Position numbers and translations under genes: made by a program. Under the pieces are notes generated by a model. It had not been told where the DNA came from. It saw only the letters and a list, made by a program, of their open reading frames with translations, and did not search any database. Shown one piece after another: positions 44,624 to 56,504 of a stretch of 64,000 nt of DNA. How positions within the stretch are numbered: position 1 is the first letter of the stretch; the number at the start of each line of letters is the position of its first letter. The DNA comes from Flavobacterium crocinum (lineage in GTDB: Bacteria; Bacteroidota; Bacteroidia; Flavobacteriales; Flavobacteriaceae), in NCBI RefSeq assembly GCF_003122385.1, contig NZ_CP029255.1:4712001-4776000 (forward strand). The letters are read 5' to 3'.

Positions 44624-46048
44624 TTACCACTCGTCTGTTCTAAACGAAGAAACCGGTAAACCGCCTGCGCTAAACAATTCCGCTTTAGCGAAATCTTTCC
44701 ATAAATAACGAACTGCCACTGGATTTTTTACTTTATCAGAACTCAAAACCACTGATTTTCTTCTTACAACAGTTTTTGCCGGATAAAAAACTTTGTCTGT
44801 TCCCGCTATTTCAAAGCCTAAAACTTCTTTATCATAAGATGTAATTCCGTTATTAACATCATCAAAAGAAACCGTAACCGATCCATCTTTTATTTCCATT
44901 GATTTGTATTTCGGGCTTTCGAATTCGAAACCTTCAATTCCGTACGTTCTTGCCAAAGCTTGAAAAGCCAAACGGTTTCCTCCTTTTTCCTTATCCATTG
45001 GGTGAATGTTATTTTCTTCTCCAACATCCATTAAAACTGCCATTGCTGAATTTGGAATTTCCTTTGAAGCTCTAAACTGTGCTTCTCTCAAATAAGCTGA
45101 ATTGTACTTTTCTAGATAATCTTTTGGATGAAATGAAGCGTAATTAAACGGCGCAATCTGAGCGAAATAAAAAGGAAAATCTCCCTGATTCCACAACGTT
45201 CTCCAACTGCTGACCATTTTCTTCATTAAAGCGGTATATTCAGAAGCTCTTTCATAATTCGACTCGCCTTGATACCAAATACAGCCTTTGATTCCATAAC
45301 CAACTACAGGAGAAAGCATTCCATTAAACAAAGTCGTTGGAACACGATTTGGGTCTTTTGCTAATTCTTCTTTTGTGTTCGGAATTTTAGCGCTAGCAAA
45401 ATCTTTCAGCATTTCTTTGTTCATCCAAGCTTCCATGCTTGAACCGCCATACGAAACGTGAATTAATCCCACAGGAACATTTAAAACTTCCTGTAAAAGC
45501 GATCCAAAATACCAAGCTGTTGCACTAAAATTGGAGGTTGATTTTGGAGAAGCTTCTTCCCATTTTCCTTCGAAATCCTGTAAAGGTTCCAAAACCGTTG
45601 CTCTTGGAATCGTAATTAAACGAATGTTTTTATTGGTTGATCTTACGATGATTTCGTTTCCGTTTTTAACAGGCTGTCCCTGAAAACCTTTTAATGGCAT
45701 TTCCATATTTGACTGTCCTGAACAAAGCCAAACTTCGCCCAACAAAACATTTTTGATGGTTACTTTTTCGTTTCCTTCGGATACTTCAATCGTGTATGGG
45801 CCACCAAAAGAAACCGTTTTTAATTCTGTTTTCCACTTACCTGAAGCGTCTGCTTTTACTTTGTAAATCTTAGAATCCCAAGAAGTTTTGATTACGATGT
45901 TGGCATTCTTTTCTGCCCAGCCCCAAATTGGTGCGCTGGATTTTTGCTGCAGCATCATATTGTCAGTAAACAATGCTGGCAGTTTGATTTTTGCATTGAT
46001 TTGAAAGGTTGCTAAAATCGTTAATAATGCAATAATTGTTTTTTTCAT
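44624..46048 (-). CDS. SGNH sialate-O-acetylesterase-type carbohydrate esterase (CE20-like)
   Basis: 474 aa with a signal ending QINA near residue 19. Sialate O-acetylesterase layout: an N-terminal Ig-like segment (LFTDNMMLQQKSSAPIWGWA), nucleophile block GEVWLCSGQSNMEMPL near residue 107, block GCIWYQGESNYERASEYTAL near 260 and catalytic His in ENNIHPMDKEKGGNRLA near 347. It removes O-acetyl groups from sugars; in pectin the target could be acetylated fucose, aceric acid or galacturonate. It is located between GH106 and the DUF5703 protein. Confidence 0.85.
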   Translation of the reverse strand: MKKTIIALLTILATFQINAKIKLPALFTDNMMLQQKSSAPIWGWAEKNANIVIKTSWDSKIYKVKADASGKWKTELKTVSFGGPYTIEVSEGNEKVTIKNVLLGEVWLCSGQSNMEMPLKGFQGQPVKNGNEIIVRSTNKNIRLITIPRATVLEPLQDFEGKWEEASPKSTSNFSATAWYFGSLLQEVLNVPVGLIHVSYGGSSMEAWMNKEMLKDFASAKIPNTKEELAKDPNRVPTTLFNGMLSPVVGYGIKGCIWYQGESNYERASEYTALMKKMVSSWRTLWNQGDFPFYFAQIAPFNYASFHPKDYLEKYNSAYLREAQFRASKEIPNSAMAVLMDVGEENNIHPMDKEKGGNRLAFQALARTYGIEGFEFESPKYKSMEIKDGSVTVSFDDVNNGITSYDKEVLGFEIAGTDKVFYPAKTVVRRKSVVLSSDKVKNPVAVRYLWKDFAKAELFSAGGLPVSSFRTDEW

Positions 46049-46059
46049 TTTCTATTTAT

Positions 46060-46347
46060 TTTTTGCCACAGATTAAAAGTATTATTTGGATTTTTTTTAT
46101 CGCCACGAATTCACGAATTTTCCTCAATTCTCCCCCTTTTTATGTGTACTTATTTTCTTTTTTAATTGCCTCCAGCTTTAGCTGGAGGATTATCAAATCT
46201 TTCTTCTCAATGGGCTTTAGCCAAACTAATTATTTGGCTAAAGCCCTGTTGTGGATTCTTCTAAACCTCCAGCTAAAGCTGGAGGCAATTAACTTTTTTC
46301 TTTGTCAAAAAAAAAAATCTTTTTTAATCCTTTAATCTGCGGCTAAA
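46060..46347. repeat. Nested inverted repeats: CCACAGATT around CTCCAGC around GGGCTTTAGCC
   Basis: 46162-46188 (TTAATTGCCTCCAGCTTTAG...) and 46266-46292 are perfect 27-bp arms, each also containing the palindrome CCTCCAGCTTTAGCTGGAGG. In their loop, GGGCTTTAGCCAAA (46212-46225) and TTTGGCTAAAGCCC (46233-46246) are a perfect 14-bp stem. Outside, GCCACAGATTAAAAG (from about 46064) faces AATCCTTTAATCTGCGGC (to 46346). No gene in the 301-bp gap. Confidence 0.88.
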
Positions 46348-46349
46348 AC

Positions 46350-49300
46350 TTATTTTTCTTTTACGATACTTACTGGCCCCAATAAACCTGCTTTCAACAA
46401 CGGTTCTCCTTCTAAACGAAATGGCGCTGTTGTCCAAGTTAATCTCTCTTCTTTTGGCAATTTTTGATCGCCAATTAATCTGTTTCTCCAGGTATTTGTG
46501 ATTTTAATTTCTATTGTATTTTTTCCTTTTTGTAAAGCTTTTGAAATATCAGTTTTGAAAGGGAAAGTCCAAAGTGTTCCGCAATCTTTTCCGTTGATTT
46601 TGATTTCGGCAATATTTGAGATTTCTCCTAAATCCAACCAGATTTTATCTGTGTTTTTTCCTTTCCAAACAAAATCTTTTCTGTAAATCACAGTCCCTGA
46701 ATAATATTTAATCTGATCATTTTCAGAAGTACTCCAATCAAAAAGCTTGTTTGTTTTTACCACTTCTTTCGGGCCTTTAAAAGCTGAATCAAACTGCAAT
46801 TCCCAATTTTCATCTAAAGTCTGAACTTTTTCAAATTCAGAAGATTTTCCATGTGCTAAAACTTCTTTCGTTTCTCCTTTAAAAATCACAAAACCAGATT
46901 CGTTGGCATCTAAAGCTATCGAAACAATTGTTCTTCCGTTTTCTATTTTCCAATTGGCTAAAGTCGAAGTTTGATCTGTTACAGGATTGTACCATTGTGG
47001 CACTTTTCCAGCTATTCTGAAAGACGCATCAAATGTTCTTTTTTCTCCTTTTTGATTGGAAATAAAATAAACATCTTCCGTATTCGATTTACGATGTGTC
47101 CACGCCAATGTTTCTGAATCAGCTCGGTTTAAATTTGGAAAATAAACGTCTTGTGTGATTCCGATGGAAGTAAAATCATTTCCTAAATACGGTAATTTAA
47201 TAACTGTACCTTTTCCTATTTTCCATGTTGATGAATTAGAATTATTCCAGATTTCTTCAATTACATTCTGCCATTTCTTTTGATCGGCTTCTGATTGAAT
47301 TCCCGGCTGAATATTTGGTTTTTCATTTACAAAAATGGTTGCACCGTCTTTTAGCAATTGTAATATTTTTTCGGCGGAAGCCAAAGAAAGCATCTTATTG
47401 GGTGCCATTTTATGACTTCCCGGAAAGAATAAAGCGCCGTATTCAATTCCGCCCTCAAATGAAATTTTTCCATTTACCACTTTCGCACGATTAATTAAAA
47501 CATCGGCATTGAAAGAATCGTATTGATATCCATTTAGCGGATTAATCCATTGGGATAAATCAGTTATGTTTTTAGAATAGGTCACTTCTTTCGGCATTTT
47601 AGCCGTTGGCTGACCTTCATTTTCTAAACGGATTTTCTCGCTTTCTAATCTTTCCTTTCCAAAAACATTGGGCATAAAAGGCACTAAACGATCAGGCACA
47701 AAAGAACGAGAAGGAAAATCTTCACCAATAAAAACCGCCAAGTCGATTACAGGTTTTCCTTTTTGCAACTGAAACTGTACTCTTTGGCAATAATCAAACC
47801 AAGCTTTTCCAGGTTTCCACCAAGTTTGGTCTCTTTGGAAAAAAGTTCCGATATCATCCAAAGTCATTCCTGGTTTCCTGTCCGTCCACGGATTATGTAC
47901 AAAAACATGATAAAATAAACGGTTAATTCCTAAGGCATAATTGCGGTCTGCTGTTGTTTTTAGATTTCCGGGATGTTCGTCCCAATCCATTCTCAGCGCT
48001 GTAAAAGATTCTGCCTGAATAATATCTTTTCCGTAAATATGTCCGCCCGAAATGGCATCGATCATATCAAAAGGTTTGTCGTGTGTCGGGCTTTTCAGCC
48101 AAAATTCACCACCTGGATAATCGACATATTTATAATGCAGCAAAGCATCACTCATCATTGTTGGCGCAACGTTTTCTGAACTTAACTTAACGTTATATTC
48201 TTTGGCAATCTGAGCGACAGTTCCGTAGAAATTATCAGCTACTAAATCGGCAATTGTTTTGCGAACATCGTATAAAACTTTCTCTGAAAAATCGGCATTT
48301 TCTATCGGAATTCCAGCCATAACTGGAAGATATTCTACAAGATCGTAGCCACGTCTCTTTTTAAATTCAGCCTGAAAAACCGAAGACCAATTTTGGCTTC
48401 CACATTCCCAGCTGTCAAAATGCAGAATTTCTAAAACTTTTGAAGCTAATTCGGGCCCGGCCGAGCGAACGGCTTCCCCAAACCAATGATCCAACTGAAA
48501 ACGAATTAATTCTGGATCGAATTTATCAACTTCCAGTCCTTTTCCTGCTCCGCCAGTGGCATTTTCATGTCCTGTCGAAGTATGTCCCATTCGGATGATT
48601 TTCCACTTTCCTTTTGGTGCTTTCCAGTTCAAATTTCCTTCCGCATCAACAAAATTCGAAATATTGATAATTTCTGATTTTTTGAATGTATCAGAGTTTG
48701 GAATTTCTTTTTCTGTAGTCTGTGGAGTCAAACGCCAAATCGCTCCTGATTTCCCTTCGTAATTATCAATCAGAGATTGATTTGAAAGGGTTATTTTACT
48801 CACTTTCAAATTTTGTTTCCACTTCGCAAAATCCAAATCTTCTGCTCCAGGTTCAGTTCCTTTTGGATCATAAACAAATCTGAAATATTTTGCCGTAACA
48901 GGCGTAATGGTGTGTGTATTTGGGAAATCCATATCCTGCCAACCGTGACGTGGTGCAATCATTCTTTCGTGGAATCTAAAATTGACTCCATCATCACTCA
49001 CTTCTACAATCAGACGCTGTGCCTGAAAATCTCTTCCTTTGGTTTCAATCACAATAGATTTACAGGTAAAAGGCTGTGCAAATTCATACTGAATCCAACC
49101 TGCATCAGCAAACTTGAAGTTTTCATCTTTTTTAGGATCAGCCAAAAACGAGGCATCGGTATTGTTTGATGTCGTTACTTTTGGCAATTGAATTTGCGAA
49201 GTAATTTGGTATTCCTTTATCGGAATAGCAAAAGTAGCAATGTCTTTATAATAATCTTTGTAATGCTCTGGAACTGGTAATTTCGAAACAACTTTTTTAC

Positions 49301-49736
49301 CTCCTAAAATTTCAATCGTTGACCAGACTACTTTCTGCATTGACATTTCTGGGGTAATCCACGGCCCTCCTGCAACAGCAAATCCGTCAGCTCCGTGAAA
49401 AGCTAGTTTCAAACCTAAACGATCTGCTTCTTTGAAAGCCCAATGAATCATATCCCAAAATTCAGGACTCAACTGTAAAACCGGCGGGTCTATCAATGGC
49501 GGATTGGCTGGACCTTTAATAGTCATTAAATAAGCGCCCGCAATGCCGGCTTGTTTCATGGCTTCTAAATCGGCTGTGATTCCTGCTTTAGAATACGCCG
49601 ATTTCATCCAATACCAATACACCCAAGTTTTGGAGGATTCTAATGTTGGTTGAAAAGATTCTTTTTTATAGACTTCCTGTGCAGAGACAATACTTGCAAG
49701 GAGAAGGATAAAAAAGAGGTGTTTTTTTTGAAACAT
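46350..49736 (-). CDS. GH106 alpha-L-rhamnosidase
   Basis: 1128 aa with a signal ending VSAQ near residue 19. N-terminal barrel segment SSKTWVYWYWMKSAYSKAGI and AGIAGAYLMTIKG are typical of GH106, followed by an inserted discoidin-like sandwich (about 200-320), LHFDSWECGSQNWSSVFQAE near 465, and VKLSSENVAPTMMSDALLH near 550; conserved acids in these two blocks are the likely metal/catalytic residues. The C-terminal part has a galactose-binding-like domain (IWLDLGEISNIAEIKINGKD). The RG-II enzyme BT0986 belongs to this family. It removes rhamnose left by the GH78 enzymes. Confidence 0.9.
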   Translation of the reverse strand: MFQKKHLFFILLLASIVSAQEVYKKESFQPTLESSKTWVYWYWMKSAYSKAGITADLEAMKQAGIAGAYLMTIKGPANPPLIDPPVLQLSPEFWDMIHWAFKEADRLGLKLAFHGADGFAVAGGPWITPEMSMQKVVWSTIEILGGKKVVSKLPVPEHYKDYYKDIATFAIPIKEYQITSQIQLPKVTTSNNTDASFLADPKKDENFKFADAGWIQYEFAQPFTCKSIVIETKGRDFQAQRLIVEVSDDGVNFRFHERMIAPRHGWQDMDFPNTHTITPVTAKYFRFVYDPKGTEPGAEDLDFAKWKQNLKVSKITLSNQSLIDNYEGKSGAIWRLTPQTTEKEIPNSDTFKKSEIINISNFVDAEGNLNWKAPKGKWKIIRMGHTSTGHENATGGAGKGLEVDKFDPELIRFQLDHWFGEAVRSAGPELASKVLEILHFDSWECGSQNWSSVFQAEFKKRRGYDLVEYLPVMAGIPIENADFSEKVLYDVRKTIADLVADNFYGTVAQIAKEYNVKLSSENVAPTMMSDALLHYKYVDYPGGEFWLKSPTHDKPFDMIDAISGGHIYGKDIIQAESFTALRMDWDEHPGNLKTTADRNYALGINRLFYHVFVHNPWTDRKPGMTLDDIGTFFQRDQTWWKPGKAWFDYCQRVQFQLQKGKPVIDLAVFIGEDFPSRSFVPDRLVPFMPNVFGKERLESEKIRLENEGQPTAKMPKEVTYSKNITDLSQWINPLNGYQYDSFNADVLINRAKVVNGKISFEGGIEYGALFFPGSHKMAPNKMLSLASAEKILQLLKDGATIFVNEKPNIQPGIQSEADQKKWQNVIEEIWNNSNSSTWKIGKGTVIKLPYLGNDFTSIGITQDVYFPNLNRADSETLAWTHRKSNTEDVYFISNQKGEKRTFDASFRIAGKVPQWYNPVTDQTSTLANWKIENGRTIVSIALDANESGFVIFKGETKEVLAHGKSSEFEKVQTLDENWELQFDSAFKGPKEVVKTNKLFDWSTSENDQIKYYSGTVIYRKDFVWKGKNTDKIWLDLGEISNIAEIKINGKDCGTLWTFPFKTDISKALQKGKNTIEIKITNTWRNRLIGDQKLPKEERLTWTTAPFRLEGEPLLKAGLLGPVSIVKEK

Positions 49737-49763
49737 TATTCTTTGTTTTTTTTATAATCTGTT

Positions 49764-49946
49764 TTATCTGCCAAATCTGCGGGAAAAATTTACTCTCGCA
49801 GATTTGGCTGATTTGGCAGATTTTTTACTTTTTTTTCGTCTTTTTTGTCATTTCGACGTAAGGAGAAATCTTCGTGAGTAGCTCCGCATGGTAGATCACC
49901 TTTGTAGAGTTTCTTGCGAAGATTTCTCGCCCCTCGAAATGACAAA
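49764..49946. repeat. CGCAGATT inverted repeat and GTCATTTCGA element
   Basis: ATCTGCCAAATCTGCG (49766-49781) faces CGCAGATTTGG (49797-49807) and GGCAGATTTTTT (to 49826). TTTGTCATTTCGACGTAAGG (from 49844) with GAAATCTTCG faces TGCGAAGATTTC and CCCTCGAAATGACAAA (to 49946). Confidence 0.82.
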
Positions 49947-49980
49947 CTGTACCTTAAACTTTTAGTTCTTAATTTTAAAA

Positions 49981-50015
49981 TTATCAATTATCAATTATCA
50001 ATTATCAATTATCAA
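49981..50015. repeat. Five tandem copies of TTATCAA
   Basis: A perfect 7-bp microsatellite, five full units with a partial sixth (TTACT), ending 3 bp before the stop codon of the GH2 gene. Copy number could vary between strains. It does not touch the reading frame. Confidence 0.9.
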
Positions 50016-50018
50016 TTA

Positions 50019-53372
<3,354 letters not shown>

Positions 53373-53378
53373 TCAATT

Positions 53379-53445
53379 GTCCCTATGGGACAAAATTTTC
53401 GATGCGCTATTTTTTTTCTACCGACGAGAGCCTCCTAACGGAGTC
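53379..53445. repeat. Small palindromes upstream of the GH43-like gene's neighbour
   Basis: GTCCCTATGGGAC at 53379-53391 and a loose CCTCCTAACGGAGT pair near 53431-53445. The rest of the 131-bp gap has a direct repeat AACTCATAACTCATAACT near 53473-53490. Confidence 0.55.
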
Positions 53446-53491
53446 ATTTCAGTTGAGAGTATTAAAGTATTTCATAACTCATAACTCATAA

Positions 53492-54616
53492 CTATTTCTT
53501 AGCCTTTTTCTCCGGCGGTGCCACAAAATTCAATTTGCTTTTTCCTAAATCTTTAGACGTTGCGATGGCAATTCCTCTTTGCTCTGCTTTGTTAACAGCA
53601 CAATAAAAATGATAGACAACGCCATCATGTTTTACCACAAATGACTTATGTGCAAACAAATCGTCGTATGGTTCTGATGATTTAACTAAATCGTCGCCTT
53701 TCCAGTCCGTCCAGTTTACTAAATCATTTGAAACGGCGAAACGGTTAAATGCACCTTGATTCCAGCCCGTCCAAAAAGCTCCAAAATAGAACATTACCCA
53801 AGTATCATTAATACGCTGAATATAAGCGTCTCCTGAGATTCCTTTATGATGGTTTATTAAAGTTTTATCGCCATAACGTTTCCATGTTTTCATGTCGTTT
53901 GATACTGCCATAGCAATACGCTCAGCACCTTTTGCAGGATTGATACTATCGCCACGAGCATTGTAATACATGATAAAATTGTGTCCTGTAACTTTGTCTT
54001 TATCACGAATTACACTGTTTTTATACATTGTACTATTATCCCACCATTTGGCGTCTTTATCTTTTGGAGTCAAAACCGGATTTTCTAACCTTTGAAATTC
54101 GTGTGGTTTTGTCGGAGCTTCTTTTGTGTAAGCCATTCCTATTGATAAAACACCCGCTTCGTAACCTTTGCTGTCTCCTCCAAAATAACTCATCCAGTAT
54201 TTATCATCATATTTTTCCCATTCGTAGCTTCCGCCCCAGGTCATGTCTTGCAACGAAATATAGCCTGCTTTTTGGTTGGCGTCCCAATGTTTTTCATTTT
54301 CTGAGAATGACATTACTTTTCCTAGATGTTTCCAATCTAAAAGATTGTCGCTTTCTGCTAACCATGTTTCGTAACCTCTTCCGTCGTAAATTAAATACGT
54401 CATGTACCATTTACCGTCTTTTCTAAACACACTCGGGCAATCCATCTTATATGAATTATCAGTTGGAACCATTACTAAACCGTATTTATAAGGCGTTTTG
54501 ATTTCTTCGTAAATCTCCTGCATTACGCTATCGGTAATTTCTCTTTTCTTGTATTTGGTTGCACAGCTGGTTATAGCAAGTGCTGAAATGGTTAGGATTA
54601 GGTATTTAATTTTCAT
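53492..54616 (-). CDS. Five-bladed beta-propeller glycosidase-like lipoprotein (GH43-like/uncertain family)
   Basis: 374 aa lipoprotein (lipobox ITSC near residue 18). Propeller blades are evident: NSYKMDCPSVFRKDGKWYMT, YETWLAESDNLLDWKHLGKV, HNFIMYYNARGD, AMAVSNDMKTWKRYGDKTLI, SGDAYIQRINDTWVMFYFGA, FAHKSFVVKHDGVVYHFYCA. The Asp in MDCPSV corresponds to the blade-I base of GH43/GH32/GH130-type enzymes, but the SEGP acid motif of true GH43 is absent, and the middle acid may be the Asp of SGDAY. GH137, GH117 and GH130 are also five-bladed, so the family is left open. Followed by GH2 downstream and preceded by another propeller gene 43 bp away. Confidence 0.62.
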   Translation of the reverse strand: MKIKYLILTISALAITSCATKYKKREITDSVMQEIYEEIKTPYKYGLVMVPTDNSYKMDCPSVFRKDGKWYMTYLIYDGRGYETWLAESDNLLDWKHLGKVMSFSENEKHWDANQKAGYISLQDMTWGGSYEWEKYDDKYWMSYFGGDSKGYEAGVLSIGMAYTKEAPTKPHEFQRLENPVLTPKDKDAKWWDNSTMYKNSVIRDKDKVTGHNFIMYYNARGDSINPAKGAERIAMAVSNDMKTWKRYGDKTLINHHKGISGDAYIQRINDTWVMFYFGAFWTGWNQGAFNRFAVSNDLVNWTDWKGDDLVKSSEPYDDLFAHKSFVVKHDGVVYHFYCAVNKAEQRGIAIATSKDLGKSKLNFVAPPEKKAKK

Positions 54617-54659
54617 TTTTATGTTTTTTTTGCCACGAAGTCGCTAAGGCACTAATTTT

Positions 54660-56339
54660 TTATTTCTTTAACTCTTTTAATTTAGACTCCATGACGTCTT
54701 TATTCAGTTTTACTTTTACCATTCCTGTTGGATGAAATCTTCTTTTCAAATCGATCGCATTATAGACTATTGTGTAAACGTCATTTCCTTCGGGGATTAA
54801 ACACAATGGTGTTCTCATAATATCCCACCATTTATCGACTTTGGTTTCGATTGGTAAATAATGGGCTTCTGCCCAATTAACGCCGTCTGCTGATAATGAA
54901 TATGCAATCATGTTTGGCAAATGATGCCCCCAGCCGTCTGGACCTCCGTCGAAAATCGCGATATACAGTCCGTTTGGTAATTGACTTACAATTGGATTTT
55001 CTACAAATAACGGATGCATGGTTTTAATGGGTTCCAAACCTTTATTCATTCTCAACCAAGGCCCTTCTAAACTTTTGGATTCGGCTAAAGCCACAAACCA
55101 GCCTTTTCCTGATTTTTTCGGATAATCTGCCCATGAATTAAATGGATATGCACCGCTATAAAATCCGAAGTATTTATCGCCAACCTGATACGGAAAAAAC
55201 GAAGCAACACCCTGACGACCTTCCCAAGGCTGAGAATCTAGTCCTGGTTCCATAATGATTCCCATATCTTTATACGGCCCGCCAATTCCGTTGATTCCTT
55301 CGACTGTTGATTCGCAACGCCAAATTCTTCCGAATGAATGATTTGGTTCTATTTCTTTACTTACAGTATACGCCAAATAATAGCCGTACCATTTGTTTGC
55401 TTTTTCATTGAAAACCGGCATATACGACCAAATTGCAGCACGACGATCATTCATCGGGTTATCATCTTCTGTAACCGCATAGACACCACTTGCTTGGTAG
55501 ATTGTAGATTCTCTTTTCCAATGAATAGCATCTTTACTTGTCCAATGTCCTATTTTGGTTTTTACACGATCATAATAGTAATCAACGCCTTTTTCACCCG
55601 CTCTTTCTGTTGGAAACATATGATACGTATCGCCAACTTTTACCACACGTCCGCCTTCAAAACCTCCCTGAATGCCTTCTGTTCCAGACATTCCTTCATC
55701 AATAACGGGTTTGTTTTCTCCGCCTATAATTTCGAAAAGCGGTTTCTCATCTGAAAATCCTTCAACGATAAAAGTTGGATTCCAAAGTTTTCCATCTGGT
55801 AATTTAACATCTCTGGCATTTAACTGCTGGTCGCTTTTCAAAACTCCCAAAACAGCAAACAATCCTTTTTGATTTGGTAATATAGTGTGAGTTCCTTTTC
55901 CATAAGGAATTGCATAAACACTTACTGGCGGTAAACCTGTAATTGTAACTCCATTTTCAAGAATCTCATTATTATTTCCAATTTGATTGGATTGCAGATA
56001 TTCAGCATCTTTATCCTGAAAAACACCAATCATAACAGTTACTGGTTCCTTAAATTTTAATTGTAAAGGTGCATTAGTTCCATTTTTATATTTCTCTAAA
56101 GGAAGTTCAATTCCAGTTAAACCTTCTAATTCTGGAGCTAAACGAACAATATTGTGTTTACTTCCTGAAAATACATGAGCGTATTGTGTGGTTTTGAACG
56201 TTTTGTAATTGGATTTTACAATTTCAAATGATGCTGGTTTCCATGCTGTGGTTTGTGCTGTGGCTTGGATGCAGACAGCGATTAGCATTAGGAAAGCGGT
56301 TTTTAATTTGAAGTTGTATGTTGCATTTTTTGAAAACAT
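54660..56339 (-). CDS. Secreted beta-sandwich plus beta-propeller protein, putative glycosidase
   Basis: The start at 56339 (MFSKNATYNFKLK) is preferred; the frame continues to 56402 through repeat DNA. About 559 aa with a signal ending QATAQ near residue 28. Residues about 35-190 are a small beta domain (IELPLEKYKNGTNAPLQLKF, VMIGVFQDKDAEYLQ). From EGMSGTEGIQGGFEGGRVVK near 220, the text is a five-bladed propeller: HMFPTERAGEKG, GHWTSKDAIHWKRES, FFPYQVGDKYFGFYSGAYPF, PNGLYIAIFDGGPDGWGHHL, KWWDIMRTPLCLIPEG. No standard GH43 acid triad is seen. It is not recognised as a named family. It is co-oriented with the propeller lipoprotein downstream (43-bp gap). Confidence 0.6.
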   Translation of the reverse strand: MFSKNATYNFKLKTAFLMLIAVCIQATAQTTAWKPASFEIVKSNYKTFKTTQYAHVFSGSKHNIVRLAPELEGLTGIELPLEKYKNGTNAPLQLKFKEPVTVMIGVFQDKDAEYLQSNQIGNNNEILENGVTITGLPPVSVYAIPYGKGTHTILPNQKGLFAVLGVLKSDQQLNARDVKLPDGKLWNPTFIVEGFSDEKPLFEIIGGENKPVIDEGMSGTEGIQGGFEGGRVVKVGDTYHMFPTERAGEKGVDYYYDRVKTKIGHWTSKDAIHWKRESTIYQASGVYAVTEDDNPMNDRRAAIWSYMPVFNEKANKWYGYYLAYTVSKEIEPNHSFGRIWRCESTVEGINGIGGPYKDMGIIMEPGLDSQPWEGRQGVASFFPYQVGDKYFGFYSGAYPFNSWADYPKKSGKGWFVALAESKSLEGPWLRMNKGLEPIKTMHPLFVENPIVSQLPNGLYIAIFDGGPDGWGHHLPNMIAYSLSADGVNWAEAHYLPIETKVDKWWDIMRTPLCLIPEGNDVYTIVYNAIDLKRRFHPTGMVKVKLNKDVMESKLKELKK

Positions 56340-56358
56340 TGTTTTTATTTTTTTGTGT

Positions 56359-56462
56359 TTTGTCATTTCGACCGAAGGGAGAAATCGCACTCGTAACCAC
56401 AAAGATTGTCGACAATTGTTGCGGAATTTCTAGTGTGATTTCTCGTTCCTCGAAATGACAAA
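56359..56462. repeat. GTCATTTCGA inverted repeat
   Basis: TTGTCATTTCGACCGAAGGG with AGAAATCGCACT (56359-56391) faces AGTGTGATTTCTCG and TTCCTCGAAATGACAA (56432-56461). Its left arm creates the spurious upstream extension of the propeller gene's frame. Confidence 0.85.
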
Positions 56463-56504
56463 CTGAGCGTTATAAGCTGTAGATTAAAAACTAATTACTA
56501 AGAA

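Noticed and set aside
56340..56402. Extension of the sandwich-propeller gene to 56402
   Set aside because: It runs into the left arm of a GTCATTTCGA element; the start at 56339 is better.
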